From the NCBI GenBank assembly GCA_030737835.1, contig JAUJYN010000012.1, positions 7,749,003 through 7,813,002 on the forward strand: a DNA stretch of 64,000 bases, read 5' to 3'. The notes beneath the pieces were generated by a model that was not told where the DNA came from, made no database searches, and worked only from the letters and a program-made list of their open reading frames with translations. This DNA comes from Acorus gramineus. Lineage: Eukaryota > Streptophyta > Magnoliopsida > Acorales > Acoraceae. The translations under genes and the position numbers were made by a program. Shown here one piece after another: positions 27,801 to 39,709 of this stretch (positions are counted from its first letter, which is position 1; each line of letters starts with the position of its first letter).

Positions 27801-30800
27801 AACAGCCAAAGTTTTAGAATAGAATTCAGCAGTGAGAAGAAGAAAATGCACCTGATTAAGTTAGTGAAGTAAAAAAAATCACATATTCAGTGATTGCCGA
27901 ATAGAATTCATTAAGGCAATGCCGATAATATATTACATCTCATATGCAATAAGCTTGAACTTCATATGTGATGTTGGACAAGCAATTTCAGGCAGATGAC
28001 ATATTCAACATCAAGATATTTGACATTGCCATTTGACATTGCCATTTACCATTTAATTGGAATTAACACAAACCTCTTTCAAAGCAAGAAGATGAACAGC
28101 TTGTGGTCCGACATTGCCATTTACAGTAGTTGAAGGAGTGAGCACATGAACTAATTTCCTTTGGATCACCTGAAATTGATATAAGAATAAAACAGTAAGA
28201 TCATCACCGATACATCCAACAAATTGCAAATAAATTATCTGCCTATCATACAGCATTTACAGCTGAGAGATGTGCAAGGGAACTGCAACCGAGGTTCATT
28301 GCAACAGAAATGATTCAGAGATTCAGTAAAAACCGAGAAATTAAAGATCTAATGAATCAATCAGTTCTTTTTAATAACACATAAAAACCAATTGACAATC
28401 ACAAAGCTAGAACTTAGCGATTAACGTGGAGGTCATTGAAGTGAGGATTATAGCAGCTTCCTAGTAAGCGTTGAAGCCTTGGGGACAGATTTGTGATATC
28501 TCTAAAATTGATAAATGATGAATGAATGATGACGGGATAAAAAGTTGAAATTTGATATAAGTTTAGATTGGCATGTTTGTTATTTTGGTAGGTAAATAAG
28601 TAATATATGCAACCTCTCATCAGGTTCATGTGTGGTGTACAAGAGAAAAGAGATTGGTACTAAAATTATCAAAGATTTTTCTGTCATGATTATTTATTTG
28701 CATATAAGTTGACAAACGGAAAATAGCTTTTTGTGAAAATTAATATGCCCAAATGGCCAAAACAGGCTTGGACCGATAGCACAATGATTCAAAACAAATT
28801 TGAACCATAAGGTCTTGCGTTTGAGTCCCAACACTTACCCAACCAAAAATATATGCCCAAACCTCTTTCCAATGCATTGAAGACATAATAACTCTTCATG
28901 ATATTAACTGAGGGACTGGCAGTGATAAATAATATTCAAACAAAAGACCTAGCACTCACGAGATCAAAGAACTAGATGGTAAATTTTTAGATGCATCCCA
29001 AACAATATTTGAGTTCTGTAGGCAGGCGACAAAGCAACAATCTTAGCTAGACTGAAGTGGATTTTTCCACAGCCTACACTTTCTGTAATGAAGCAGGAAA
29101 TAGGAAAGCACAAAGTTGGGTTTTCCATAGCTTAATCTTTCTATAATGGAGCATTAACATCTAACCTGCTCCTCATGACAAAAATACCTCATCAAAAGAT
29201 CTCACATGATGTAGACATTCCTCCACAACTGATCAGGATTATTTAATCATACACCATGAATCAATACTTTTATTTTGATTTAAAATGTGAATGATATGAG
29301 TGTCCAGATCCGTAACATCAAGAACCGCCCAAATTTTCATGCATCAACTGCATGTATCATCTGTCCATACTCTCCCCCTCACCCATCCCCCCAACCAACC
29401 CGCAAAAACACCAACATTAAACTATGAACTTCATCCCATCCTCAGTTCTGCCTGCAACCTGTGCCACCTACCAAGTACCAACAAGTGCAACAAAGGGGGA
29501 AAAATCTTAGTGTAGCATATTTTTTTCAGTTAAGATAATTATTTGATACTCAATAATTATGCTTCTTTTCCAAAATGAAATATTGATGTCACAAGATAGC
29601 CCATAGCAACCAGTAATGGATTGCTTCATAGTGAAGGTAGATTTTGGTGCTATCATTCCAAATCACAAAACTAATCACAAGATCCTTTAATGCAGTGGAA
29701 TACCCCATGAGTAAAGCAAAGTACATTGATGAGTAAAAATACCAGTTAAGATCTTTAAAAAGTGAAAAACAAATTAATTTCACCACAAGATACTTACAGC
29801 AGTTGAGCCTCTCGCTTTGGCCTGGTTCGATGTCTCAATCTGTTCCATTCGTCCAACTTTGTATCTATCCAAAATATGCCACGATGTGAATTAGGCCACA
29901 TGTTCAACCAGACCATAAACCATGACAAAGGAAAGCAACAGAGAGAATTGCAGTATTGAAGACTGAACTCCAGTTGAGTGTTATATAGTTTGACCATAAA
30001 TGTTCTTGACTCATAAGTCAAGCCCCCCTGATGTCAAAGATTTTTTTGTATGATTGCCAAATTGATGGACAAGGTTACAAACAATGTATTTATAAGAATG
30101 TGAAGGCATGTAGTGATGTAGATGCAAGACAGCAAGATGCAGTTAATTTCCTTAATGGAAGGCAAAAGGTTTACATGCTAGACAGGTATTATCTATTGAG
30201 AAACTAACTCACATGCTACATGCATCATTTAGAGTTAGCAATGTTTTTATCCATCTCTGAGCCCAGTGCACATTCAAAACAAAGATTGCAACTTACAAGG
30301 AAGAAAAATATAAAGTAGCATCTAGTAGATGATTTATTCCAGTTGTTAACATTAGAAAATCTGTAGCTAAGTGGGTTCTCATGAAGTAGAACCAGAAAAT
30401 GACTTCTATATTAGAGAAAACATGTCCTATACTTTGTATAAAAAAGGATAAACCAAAAAAGGGAAACTAGCACAAAGCTGCTGCAATAGGACAGTATAAA
30501 CTGAATGCCTTACCCACGATCCATTAGCTTCTCAACAGCATCATCAATTCCACTCTCAGATATACCAACCTGATGTCAAGACATCATTAATGGCCGTTAC
30601 ATCAACTTTCAATTGACACAGTTAAACAGCAACACAACACAGATTCCTCAAATAATTCTGCAGCTTCAACGTTCAACAGATTATTGAAAAAGAAGTTAAC
30701 ATCACTTAATGATGAGAAACGGTTTTCATTCTATTTATGTGCAAGGATGTCCTCAATACACAATAACAAAACAGATTCCTCATGGAAGGAAAGCATGCCG

Positions 30801-33800
30801 ATTGAAAACCATTTGAATGTTATGGAGCTGCATTTTTAACATAATAGATATTAAATATTAAAATGTACTGGCCAATACATATAGGTACTGGATGATACAT
30901 GTCCAATACAAATAAATTCTGTTCCTCCTAATAGTATCATATTGGTTCATCCTAATCAGATACATATAGCATGTACTGACATTAAACACTGATCATCCCC
31001 ATGTCACATGAAGCAAAAATTGTTGGGATAATAAATGAAGAATGATGATAATTGGGTAGATTAGACCCTCCACATGGGATGTGTTGCATATTCCTTCTGC
31101 AACATGAAATGGCCTGTTTTCATTAGTTGGGTAGAATTTTTCATTTGATTACATTTGTGTGCTTAAATTTGATCAAAATATACAGATATCTGCAGTTGAT
31201 GGAAAGAATTAGACGATAATATTCATAATGAAATAAAAATTTAAATATTCAAAAAAATATAATGTAACTAAATAAGGATTAATCATCAATATTCTTCATA
31301 TTTTACAATATTTGAACAATAATTAAAAAAATGATTGGATCCATACCAACCTCATATAGCTAATTTAAACTATGCATATCACTATATCATTTTTGAAAAC
31401 TATGTTACACTGATACCTATGCCAAAATAGGAAACATAGTGAAAGAATTATATCTCCTATCAAACCTGCAACCTCAGAAAGACCTGCAGCTAGACATCAG
31501 AATTTAGACCATTTTTGAAAACTTATATCTCCTATCAAACCTGATGCAGCTAGACCTGCAACCTCAGAAAGACAAAGGCAAAATAGGAAGGATTCGATTC
31601 AAACATGAAATAGACAAGGATAGGAAACTTATGAGTTCCGGTATAGTATTCATTCGAAGTATTTCAGCATTTATATATGCAGGGAACAAGGCATAATTCC
31701 TAGATACGAAGTACAGCAACATTTAAAGAATTAAAAAACTAACAGTTTGAAACTATATTTATACAATTAAATAAAAACAACTGAAAATTGACAAGAAACA
31801 AAGACAGATTTCATCATTGAACAAAAATTGCCCTGATAGATCTCTGACCTGAAAGCATCTTAATAGCTGGAGACAAGCATCTCTGGATATGTTTGAAGAT
31901 TAAGAGAAACAATATAATTATGATATATAGAATCTTGCTCCGTATGTGTGTGTGAACGTATATATAAAATTGAAATTTGACTTATTCATCAATTACAATT
32001 ACAATCTCTCCAAAGTAAGGGAAGAGACAACTTTGCCAGTGTAGGAGAAAACATGTAAAGAAAAATATTAACACACCATATGAAGCCATTCTGATGATAG
32101 AATCAAATAAGAATAACAATAACAAAATTTTCAGATGGAAAAAGTACTGCCAAAGAGAATTTATTTTGTAAAAAAAAAAAAAACATTTAAATGCTAGATT
32201 ATAAAGTGATCATACCTGTCTACACTTCCCCACACCACTAAATGTAATTTTCCAGTTAAGCTCTTTATGACCGATTTCAGCATCTATTTCATAGAGTTCG
32301 TAGAACTTCCCCTAGTTTGAAACAAAGTTTGAAATCACCAATTAGGTGAATATGGAAAACAGACTATAATATTAATGTTTATAAAAGATGAAACTAATCA
32401 TTGATAAAGCATCAGCACATATGGCATATGTCCTATATGATAAGCATCAAATTTCCAGATTACCAATAAGATACAGCTCAGTGGGAGTGGGCATCCTCAA
32501 CTTGGAGGACATGAACTTGGCACCTCTTTACAAATGGTTGTAGGGATGGCTCGAAGACAGCAATCTCATGTGATGTAAGGCAGTGGGGGATGGATACAGA
32601 TGCAGTGGGTTATCGGTGGACAGATTCCCAATGGCTTCTCCTAAATTGTCGAAGATTTGGAATGAATATCATCAGCTTGGTGAATTTTTTTACAGAGGGT
32701 TGGAGAGTAGGGTCCAGTGAGAAGGTATTTTTTCTGGCATGATGTGTAGTGCAATGAGAGGGCTCAAAAGATAAATGTCCAATATTTTTTGAGCTGGCAG
32801 TGGTGAAGAACAGGGTGGTCAGACAATTTTGGAGCAGGGGAGATTTGGGCGGGCACTGGGAGATTTTGATGAGGGACCTGTATGAGGAGGAAATTCCTAC
32901 CTATGCTTCCTTGTTGGCCGACGAGCAGGAGGTGGTACTGGGTGAGGGGGTGGAAGACATGGTAGAATGGAAGCCAAATCCAAAGGAGGGGTTCTTGGTG
33001 AGAAGGTGCTATGCTTGGTGGAGAGGGACCTGCAGAGAAATCATATTGTTGCATACAAACCAAAGGGAGGTTTGGGTTATTAAGGTGCCTTTGAAAGTCC
33101 AAGAATTGTTTTGGATTATGTACTAGAATAAACTATCGACCAAGACTTGTAAAACTAAGTGGGTACATAATGATCCACTCTTGTGTCCTCTGTAGTGAGG
33201 TGATTGAGTCAACCGAGCATTTATTATGTGCATGTTCGGTGGCACATCAAATGTGGGAAAGGCTAGCTATAGCCATAGGGATCTCAGCAGATTTTTCTTC
33301 TTTGTAAGGGATGTGGGAGGCTGGTAAGAAACTGAGAAAAAGGGGAGATAGAAGACTGAAAGCATAGATCTATCAATCTTTTGTGCCCGTGGTGGCTTGG
33401 ATGATATGGCTTAGTGCAACCAGATAATTTTCCAACGGTGCCAGGTTGTACAAGGAGAATATCTGAGAGTCGGTGGTGTGTTTCATCAAGGATTGGGGTC
33501 ATTTCTGTGCTGGGGTGAGTCGGGTTTTGTATACAACTCAAGGAGTAGTGTCGTATGTTGTGTGGGGGTAGGTTGGTGCTCAAGTAGATTTCTCCTCTAA
33601 TATTGGGCCAATCTGCGTTGTTTCTTTTTGCTATCATTTCATATGTTTGCATGTATTGGGCATTCTCTGCTACTCTAATACAATGAGGCTGGATGTCTCC
33701 CATTCTCTCAACCAAAAAAAAAAAAAAAAATGATACAACTACACGTCTCTGACAAATCCACTCATCAATTTCATTCGGTATGCCACCATATCATTGTACA

Positions 33801-36800
33801 TATCAGTTTAATACATAAAGTTACATAGATGATACATATCATGAAATTGATGCAAACATATTGGCTACAGATATGTGAATACATAAATAAGAAAAGAATT
33901 GTGAATTTAAGTGCATGTCCACTTTAAAAAGTATCTGGGACTTACCACTTTAAAAAAGAGGACAATATCCATATATCGTCGTTTCACACTCCAATATTGT
34001 TTTTGTGATGTTGACATTCTATTGAAGGCATCTGTTGGGATGTAAAGGGTCCTCTTGTCGTAAAGAGGATCACAAGGCCTCCTCTTGTTAGCATCTCTAA
34101 TAACAGAAGGATTGAGCCATTCAAATTTATTAGCTGCAGTTTCAGATACTTCCGCACGGACCTTGTTTTGTATCACTGAATCCTGAGATGGTTTTATCCT
34201 TTTGGGGGAATCTTGGCAAAAATAATTATCTTTATCACCAAACTTATGATGATCCTCCTGTATGCGCTTCAAACGGGGAACAAGTGGTCGAGTGGCTGGT
34301 GTTTCTGGCCCTGTCATATCAGGATCAGTCTGAAATTGCAAAAGGTCCGTGTTATCAAAATTTCCATCAAGCTTGGTGAAATAAGACTTTATTGGTTGCT
34401 GACTTGGTGTTCTATGCTTTGGTAACCCTTGTATGTTTTGAGCTTCATCACATTCTGAGTAGCAATTTACTATGCCTTTTTCATCCCTGTAGATATAGGA
34501 AAGAAGTAAGATTTACATTTTGGTTCCCTACAAGCTCAAGTCACTTGAATGGCTCACATATTAGGAATCAGAAAATTTAGTTTTAAGAATTTAGTTAGGG
34601 AAAGAGAGAACACAGTGTATTACACAAAAGAGCTCAATAAACCTCTGTGACAAGAGTACAAGACATATAACAATTATCACTGTACAATAGAAAACAGATG
34701 TGACAGCCATTGTTAATCTAGTGGACAAAGAGCAGACATTTCTACTGTAAATGTGTGCAGTAGTTTTATTCCAGATCTCTGAAAAATGTGTACCAAGCAT
34801 GTAAGGGGCATTACCATGCCACCCAATGAAACCTCATTGGTGACACAAAACATCAGAACATTATTAAAGAGGCTGACGATAAGGACAGTATATTAAATAT
34901 ATGAAAATATCACATTCTATAGTCATAAAATGAAAATGTCAAAATGAATCACTCAAAGGTCTTCAAGAGGCAAATATCGCGTTCCCTGGGCCATTTCTGG
35001 GCTGTTTGGATAACAAGAAATGAGAAAGATGTCAAGAGGCAAGAGTGTTATGTTGAAAACACTTGGGCGTCTGCAATGTGCCTCCTGAAGCACTGGTGTT
35101 GCCACATCTTAAAGACTGGAGCCATTTTATTATAGTGTGAGGATAGGGAAGCTAACGAATAGGATAATCCTGACCTCAAAAAAGTTCACCAAAATTAAAA
35201 AAACATCATCGGAAGAGGCTTCAAGGGATTAACATGCAATGGTGGGCATAAAATTGAATGATTATCCGTTTGCTTATTGTTCATTATTTTATAACAAGAA
35301 AATAAGTTCTGGCAATAGGAAGTGATGGAGTCTGGCAGTGTACCATTTTGCAAACTTGGATCCAACTAACACTCTCACGCAGAAGAATAGAAATCAAGAA
35401 TGACGATAAAAGGAATATTCAACAAAAAAAGAAAAGAGGAAGCCTGTAAAAGAACATACCTCTTCTTCGTTCCGTCCAAATCAGCTTCCTCTTTAACTTC
35501 ATCCATAATTTTTGAAAATGACCAATCGGGGGAACTGTCAATGCTCCCTGTCAATTTAGCTGAAAATATCGAACGTTGAATCTTTTCTGGTGGAGTGTCT
35601 GTTCCTGTAATATGCTCTGGCGGTAAAGTTTCCTTCTTTGAAGCATGAGCAGAAGAGTTCTGCTGTATCAATGGCCCCATCGAACTCTGAGTCTGACCAA
35701 AAGAACTAAAGAAACTACTGTGAGTCCAGTCCATGCAAAAAGAGTTCAGAATAATTTCAATATGATAAACAATTTGTCCTCTTTCCCCCTTAAGAGACAT
35801 GAAACTGTAGACAATAATGCAATCTGATAAACATTCCAAGAGAATGCAACAAGTTTCACTTCAGAGCAAATGCATACCAAGGTGAACTATACACAACAAC
35901 AACAACAACAACAACAAAGGAAAACTAAAGAAGGAATTGCACAATGCATTGTTTATCTATTTAATTGCAAACAATATTGTTTTCAAACATACAATATACA
36001 ACAACAACTTCTTCTTTTTTTTTGACGAGGAACCCCAACATTAGTTGGGAAAACCCCATATGCACAAAATCACCCACAGACCCTGCGTATCAGGTAAACC
36101 TAGGGAGATTCAAGCTCAAGGCCTATGGAGAGCACACCCGTGTTTCTAGTCAAAGAGTCAGCCTATTGAGAGTGCAAAACAAGTTAAACAAGTTTTAGCA
36201 AAAAAAAAAATTGGTTCTTTAATTCAACACTGATCACTAGTGAAGAAAACCAATCATATCATAGCCCTTGCATGACAGGACCAAATCCAAACCATCAAAA
36301 CAAACAAAATTACCTCTTCGATGGGGTTACAGAGTCAGCTTCCCTCACAAACTTGTGCAATATAGTGGAGATGGGGCGATCACCTCCGCATCCATCATTT
36401 GCCCTAAATCCAGAAAGATAGGTAGGGTTCAAACACTGCCCGTTCTCTGGTTGAGCTCTTGATCCTCCGAACTCTGATGCATTGAAAGAACCAAAGGACC
36501 CACCACCGCCCGATCGGCTCCTACCACAACGAATAGTACACAAATGACCCCAACATGAACCCTAGTTTAACACATGAAAAACCAAACACCAGAGAAACAC
36601 AAACCTAAACGGCGAGATTTCACTATCGTCTCCTCTCGGCCTCTCCGCACAGCCACCGCCGCCGCCACCCAGGTGAACCGGCCGCCGCGGCTTCTCCGGC
36701 GGAGTGTCGATTCCTCGGATCTCGTCGGAGAGCTCCGATTCCTTCACCGTCGGACGATCGGGAGCAGCGGAGGGAATCGCCGGGAGCCCCGGCGGCCGCT

Positions 36801-36918
36801 GACGGCGGAGCATGTCACAGTAGGAGGCGGAGCCGCCGCCGGACGCGGCGGCGGCGGAGGACTGGTTGTCGGGCGAGGGTTTCTTAAGGAAGGAGAGAAT
36901 GGACTTTTGCCGCTGCAT
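18894..36918 (-). CDS. MSH7: DNA mismatch-repair protein MSH7 (MSH6-like 2)
   Basis: It is the plant-specific MutS homologue that pairs with MSH2 (MutS-gamma) for mismatch recognition. Nineteen minus-strand exons: 36918-36605, 36520-36314, 35705-35460, 34486-33946, 32311-32216, 30569-30514, 29864-29798, 28169-28074, 26969-26838, 26758-26725, 26633-26586, 25348-25149, 25039-24913, 23920-23643, 22721-22527, 21555-21139, 21014-20918, 20145-20018, 19367-18894. They total 3,753 bp, in frame throughout, for 1,250 residues. Seen: N-terminal PIP box Q4-KSILSF-L11; a TDTPPEK module at 67-76 and again at 207-215; the mismatch-binding F-Y-E (439-441) in [31 protein letters not shown] in the lever region; Walker [10 protein letters not shown] at 997-1005; Walker [16 protein letters not shown] (D1076, E1077); and [11 protein letters not shown]. 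Arabidopsis MSH7 has about 1,109 residues; the excess is N-terminal. True MSH6 is excluded because the Tudor-type N-terminus is absent. Intron 13 uses a GC donor. Confidence 0.94.
23921..24912 (-). other. MSH7 intron 13 with a GC-AG splice pair
   Basis: The exon coding NGGSSG ends at 24913 and the next exon coding [10 protein letters not shown] begins at 23920. The only donor that keeps the frame reads TCAG|GCGAGT, where GC replaces GT in an otherwise strong donor context. The nearby GT at GA|GTATCC would shift the frame into a stop. Confidence 0.85.
31440..31575. repeat. Short rearranged duplication in MSH7 intron 5
   Basis: tatatctcctatcaaacctg occurs near 31448 and 31526, and ctgcaacctcagaaagac near 31466 and 31555, in a shuffled order. 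It is a local duplication with no coding meaning. Confidence 0.6.
32480..33730 (+). mobile_element. 5'-truncated LINE in MSH7 intron 4, antisense to the gene
   Basis: The plus strand reads [19 protein letters not shown] near 32487, typical of the sequence just after the reverse transcriptase in plant LINEs. It then reads [16 protein letters not shown] near 33075 and a zinc-binding block, [20 protein letters not shown], near 33185. Stops and frameshifts break the frame. The copy ends in an A-run at about 33714-33730, the expected LINE 3' tail. The zinc-binding block is close to that of the LINE at 41585-42842, so both belong to one family. Confidence 0.8.
34940..35140 (+). mobile_element. Short LINE-like relic in MSH7 intron 3
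   Basis: The open stretch contains [20 protein letters not shown], similar to the W-x-x-W-x-x-R-N signature near the C-terminus of plant LINE polyproteins. There are no borders or A-tail, so the assignment is tentative. Confidence 0.35.
36006..36185 (-). mobile_element. Possible SINE-like or dispersed repeat in MSH7 intron 2
   Basis: A T-run at 36010-36022 is followed by sequence unlike its surroundings (gacgaggaaccccaacatta, then a segment ending near 36180). Read on the minus strand it ends in an A-run, as SINEs do. No box A or B is clear. Confidence 0.3.
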
Positions 36919-37190
36919 TTTTTCTCGACCTGAAAAAACAGAGAGAGAGTGAAATCGAGAGAGAGAAAGAGAGAGAGAGAGAGACGGAAGCTTATGGCGG
37001 GAGCAAAATTTTGGCGCCTAAAAAACATGAAAAGACGAACTCAATCGGAGGGGGTGGGGTTTCCTCCCACCCCTCCGGTATTTACCCCACCCCGAAGAAT
37101 ACAAATTTTAAGATGGAATGAAAATATGAAACGAGTTGGAGAAAGGTGAGGGGAGAGAAAAAGAGATGGAAGGTTATGACCGCCCTCAAA
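36919..37190. promoter_or_regulatory. MSH7 upstream region with CT-rich leader
   Basis: Immediately upstream of the MSH7 ATG the minus strand is a pyrimidine tract (GA repeats on the plus strand, 36939-36982), common in plant 5' leaders. Beyond it lies a G/C-rich patch at 37048-37095 (ggagggggtggggtttcctc). No certain TATA box was found. A MITE begins at 37192, so the undisturbed promoter is short. Confidence 0.5.
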
Positions 37191-37191
37191 T

Positions 37192-38155
37192 GGGGGGTGG
37201 TTATAGCTACTTAACGATATAGACGATATATTTTATGTTTGAGATCGTTTGACATTGATCATGCTGATTCAAAATCAGAATTTATAATTCAACATAGACG
37301 ATATCTTCTGTGTTTAAGGTAGTTCAACATGGATCATGTCGATCAGAACCCTGTGGACTAGAGACAAATGAAATCTTGGTTTATTATTGACATCACATCG
37401 CATGTCGTATATGAAATGGCAATATATTTTTTTGTTTTACTTTAATACGCCATGTATATGATAACCTATGTTTATTCGGGTGTAGAACGATTGTTTTTTG
37501 CGGTGTCACCAACCAACAAAAACATTGGAGGGGGGGATGTGTTGGACAAATCATTGACCTTTATGAACAAAGTCAAACAAAGTGGTTTGTGGCCATTGGT
37601 TGTAATATATCAACAATAAGTCTTACTTTCATTTTCTAGATTTATGAGATAAACATGTTGATGATGGAATCACAAACATTATAATTCTAGATTTGATTAC
37701 ATCAAAAGTTTTAATACTTTATTATAATAGTAAGTTCATATCATCAATTTAAGAGTCGACCTGGTATAAATTTATCGATAGTAATTACATCAATAGCATA
37801 TAAGAAATTGAAGCACAACCTTCTGGTTCCAGTTTGATATAATCCTTGTCGAAGCAACTTAAATACATAATATATCGTTTATGTCAAACGGGAATGGATT
37901 AAGGTTTCTGATTCATGATTGACATCATCCACATCGAACCTCCTTAAACACAGAAGACATCGTCTATACCGAACAAGAACCAAAATGAGACTAAAGTTAT
38001 ATTTCCGGTTCCTTATCGATATGATTCACGTCGAACAATTTTAAACATAAAGACATTATCTGTATTGAACTGGTAGAGTGAGTTAGATATAATTTTTTTA
38101 TTTAAATAAACGGAATGGGTAGGATAACTTGTGGGGTGGCTATAACCACCCCCTA
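37192..38155. mobile_element. MITE-like element upstream of MSH7
   Basis: The left end ggggggtggttatagctac (37192-37210) and right end gtggctataaccaccccct (near 38136-38154) are inverted repeats. Internal inverted blocks also match: acgatatcttctgtgtttaa near 37307 against ttaaacacagaagacatcgt near 37945, and similar pairs further in. The length is about 0.96 kb with no coding capacity seen. The target duplication was not resolved. Confidence 0.75.
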
Positions 38156-39590
38156 TGCTGATAGGTGGTGGACGGTAGAGGTTGATGGTGGGTGGCGGGT
38201 GTCGAAGGAGGGAGGTGGCGGGTTTTCGTCCACCCCCTCCTTTGCCTCTTGCGGGCTTGCGGCCCTCAACGTCTCTCTCTCTCTCTTTCCCATCCACGAC
38301 GGCACTCCTCCATCCACTATGCTCTCTTTCTCTCTCTTTTTTCATTGTTAACCACCCCACCCTTCAAAAAATAATTTTTTAATGGGGTGGGAAGGATGAC
38401 AAACGGGTCGCAATAAATCTTCCTTGAATCAAGATGTGTGATGTGTCACATAGGTGACAAAATAGTTGATTAAAATCTAACAATGCAGGATTTATGTGTT
38501 TCAACCACAAAGAATATAGGATCCCACCACCAATAAACTTATGATTATTAAACTTGTCTAATTGTGAAAAGAACTTTAGTAATAAAATATGTTAAAAAAA
38601 AATGAAAAAAAAAGGTTCCTAGAAAAGGATTGCAATTATCTTGCTTGAAAAAATGAACTAAAAGTGATGTATAAAATTTATATTAAAGATTACAATTTAA
38701 AATATGAAATTAAATATAACTTTGATCAGCTAGACTTATAGTTTTTCATTTAAACTAAATTGTTGTGTGGCATGTTTGTTTTAATTTATTGAAGATGATT
38801 AAAATTCTAACTTAAAAAGGTCATAATCCGAAAGTTGGGTCATTGATGCTTTTATATAATTTTTGTTTTGCACTCAAATACATTTAACATACATTACAAA
38901 TAATAAGTGTGTCCATTTATTAACTTAACATGCCGTTAGTTTTTTCACTAACACATATACCTTAAAATGATATTTTTGATTTTTTTTTTGTTGCTCCCAG
39001 GTATCCCGAACCATTCGAGACAAGGACTAATCCCCTGGGAGATATTTTTCTTTACTACACAACAAGAAACTGATTTACAATTTATTTAATAAGCATTCAC
39101 TATGAAGTGGTCTCCTTCATGCACATATATTCAACAAAGGGTTGTAGAATATGCATCAAAGTGGACTTTAATTGGCACCCTAGATGGATTTTTCTATAGA
39201 TTGATCTAAAATATTATATAAAATCACTCAAGAATTGGACTCTGGGTTAATCAAAGAATTTCATCCAATAAACTTGTGCAATCCTTGTACCAATCAAATA
39301 GTGCTTCATAGATAGTGGAGGTATCAACATTGTGTGATTCCATCTCATAGCAATTTGGGATTGGGATCACCTAGAGCAAAAATAAATAAAAATATATAAT
39401 TCATTATATATATCCAAATCAAATTTAATGTCAAGATATATTCTCCAGATTAGGTAGAAGATTATATTATTCATTATAAGATATTATTTCTAAATAAATC
39501 ACATTAGATTCCTCATAGATGCAGTCAATAAATCACTAAATCAGTCGTAATATCATTTATGACAAGATGTGGTTTCCAATAGGGAAGAAA
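38156..39590. other. Spacer between MITE and X8 gene A
   Basis: It contains GC-rich and CT-repeat sequence at 38160-38345, which gives several overlapping short open frames and no family match. AT-rich DNA follows. A T-run followed by ttgctcccaggtatcccgaa sits at 38980-39010 and looks like a dispersed-repeat relic. The X8 gene A upstream region begins in the last few hundred bases, where it resembles the upstream regions of genes B, C and D. No gene is seen. Confidence 0.55.
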
Positions 39591-39596
39591 TTATCT

Positions 39597-39643
39597 ACAT
39601 CTTGTGAGTGTCACAATGTTTTTCATACCCTTATAAAAAGCCA
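39597..39643 (+). promoter_or_regulatory. Core promoter of X8 gene A
   Basis: TATAAAA is at 39632-39638, about 72 bp before the ATG. It lies at the right end of a block (acatcttgtgagtgtcacaatg...) shared, with changes, by all four X8 genes. Confidence 0.75.
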
Positions 39644-39709
39644 TCTAGTGCATATAACTTTCATATAAACTTTTCTTTTGTAATACTAAGCTTTATTTGA
39701 TAGTAAGAG

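Noticed and set aside
33284..33715. 143-codon minus-strand open frame in MSH7 intron 4
   Set aside because: It lies antisense to the LINE tail and has no independent support.
18894..36918. Identity as canonical MSH6
   Set aside because: MSH6 of plants has a Tudor-type domain and a different N-terminus. The RGxDTPPEK, [14 protein letters not shown] and HKFV features match MSH7 (MSH6-like 2).
36574..36933. 119-codon plus-strand open frame over MSH7 exon 1
   Set aside because: Antisense shadow of the GC-rich first exon.
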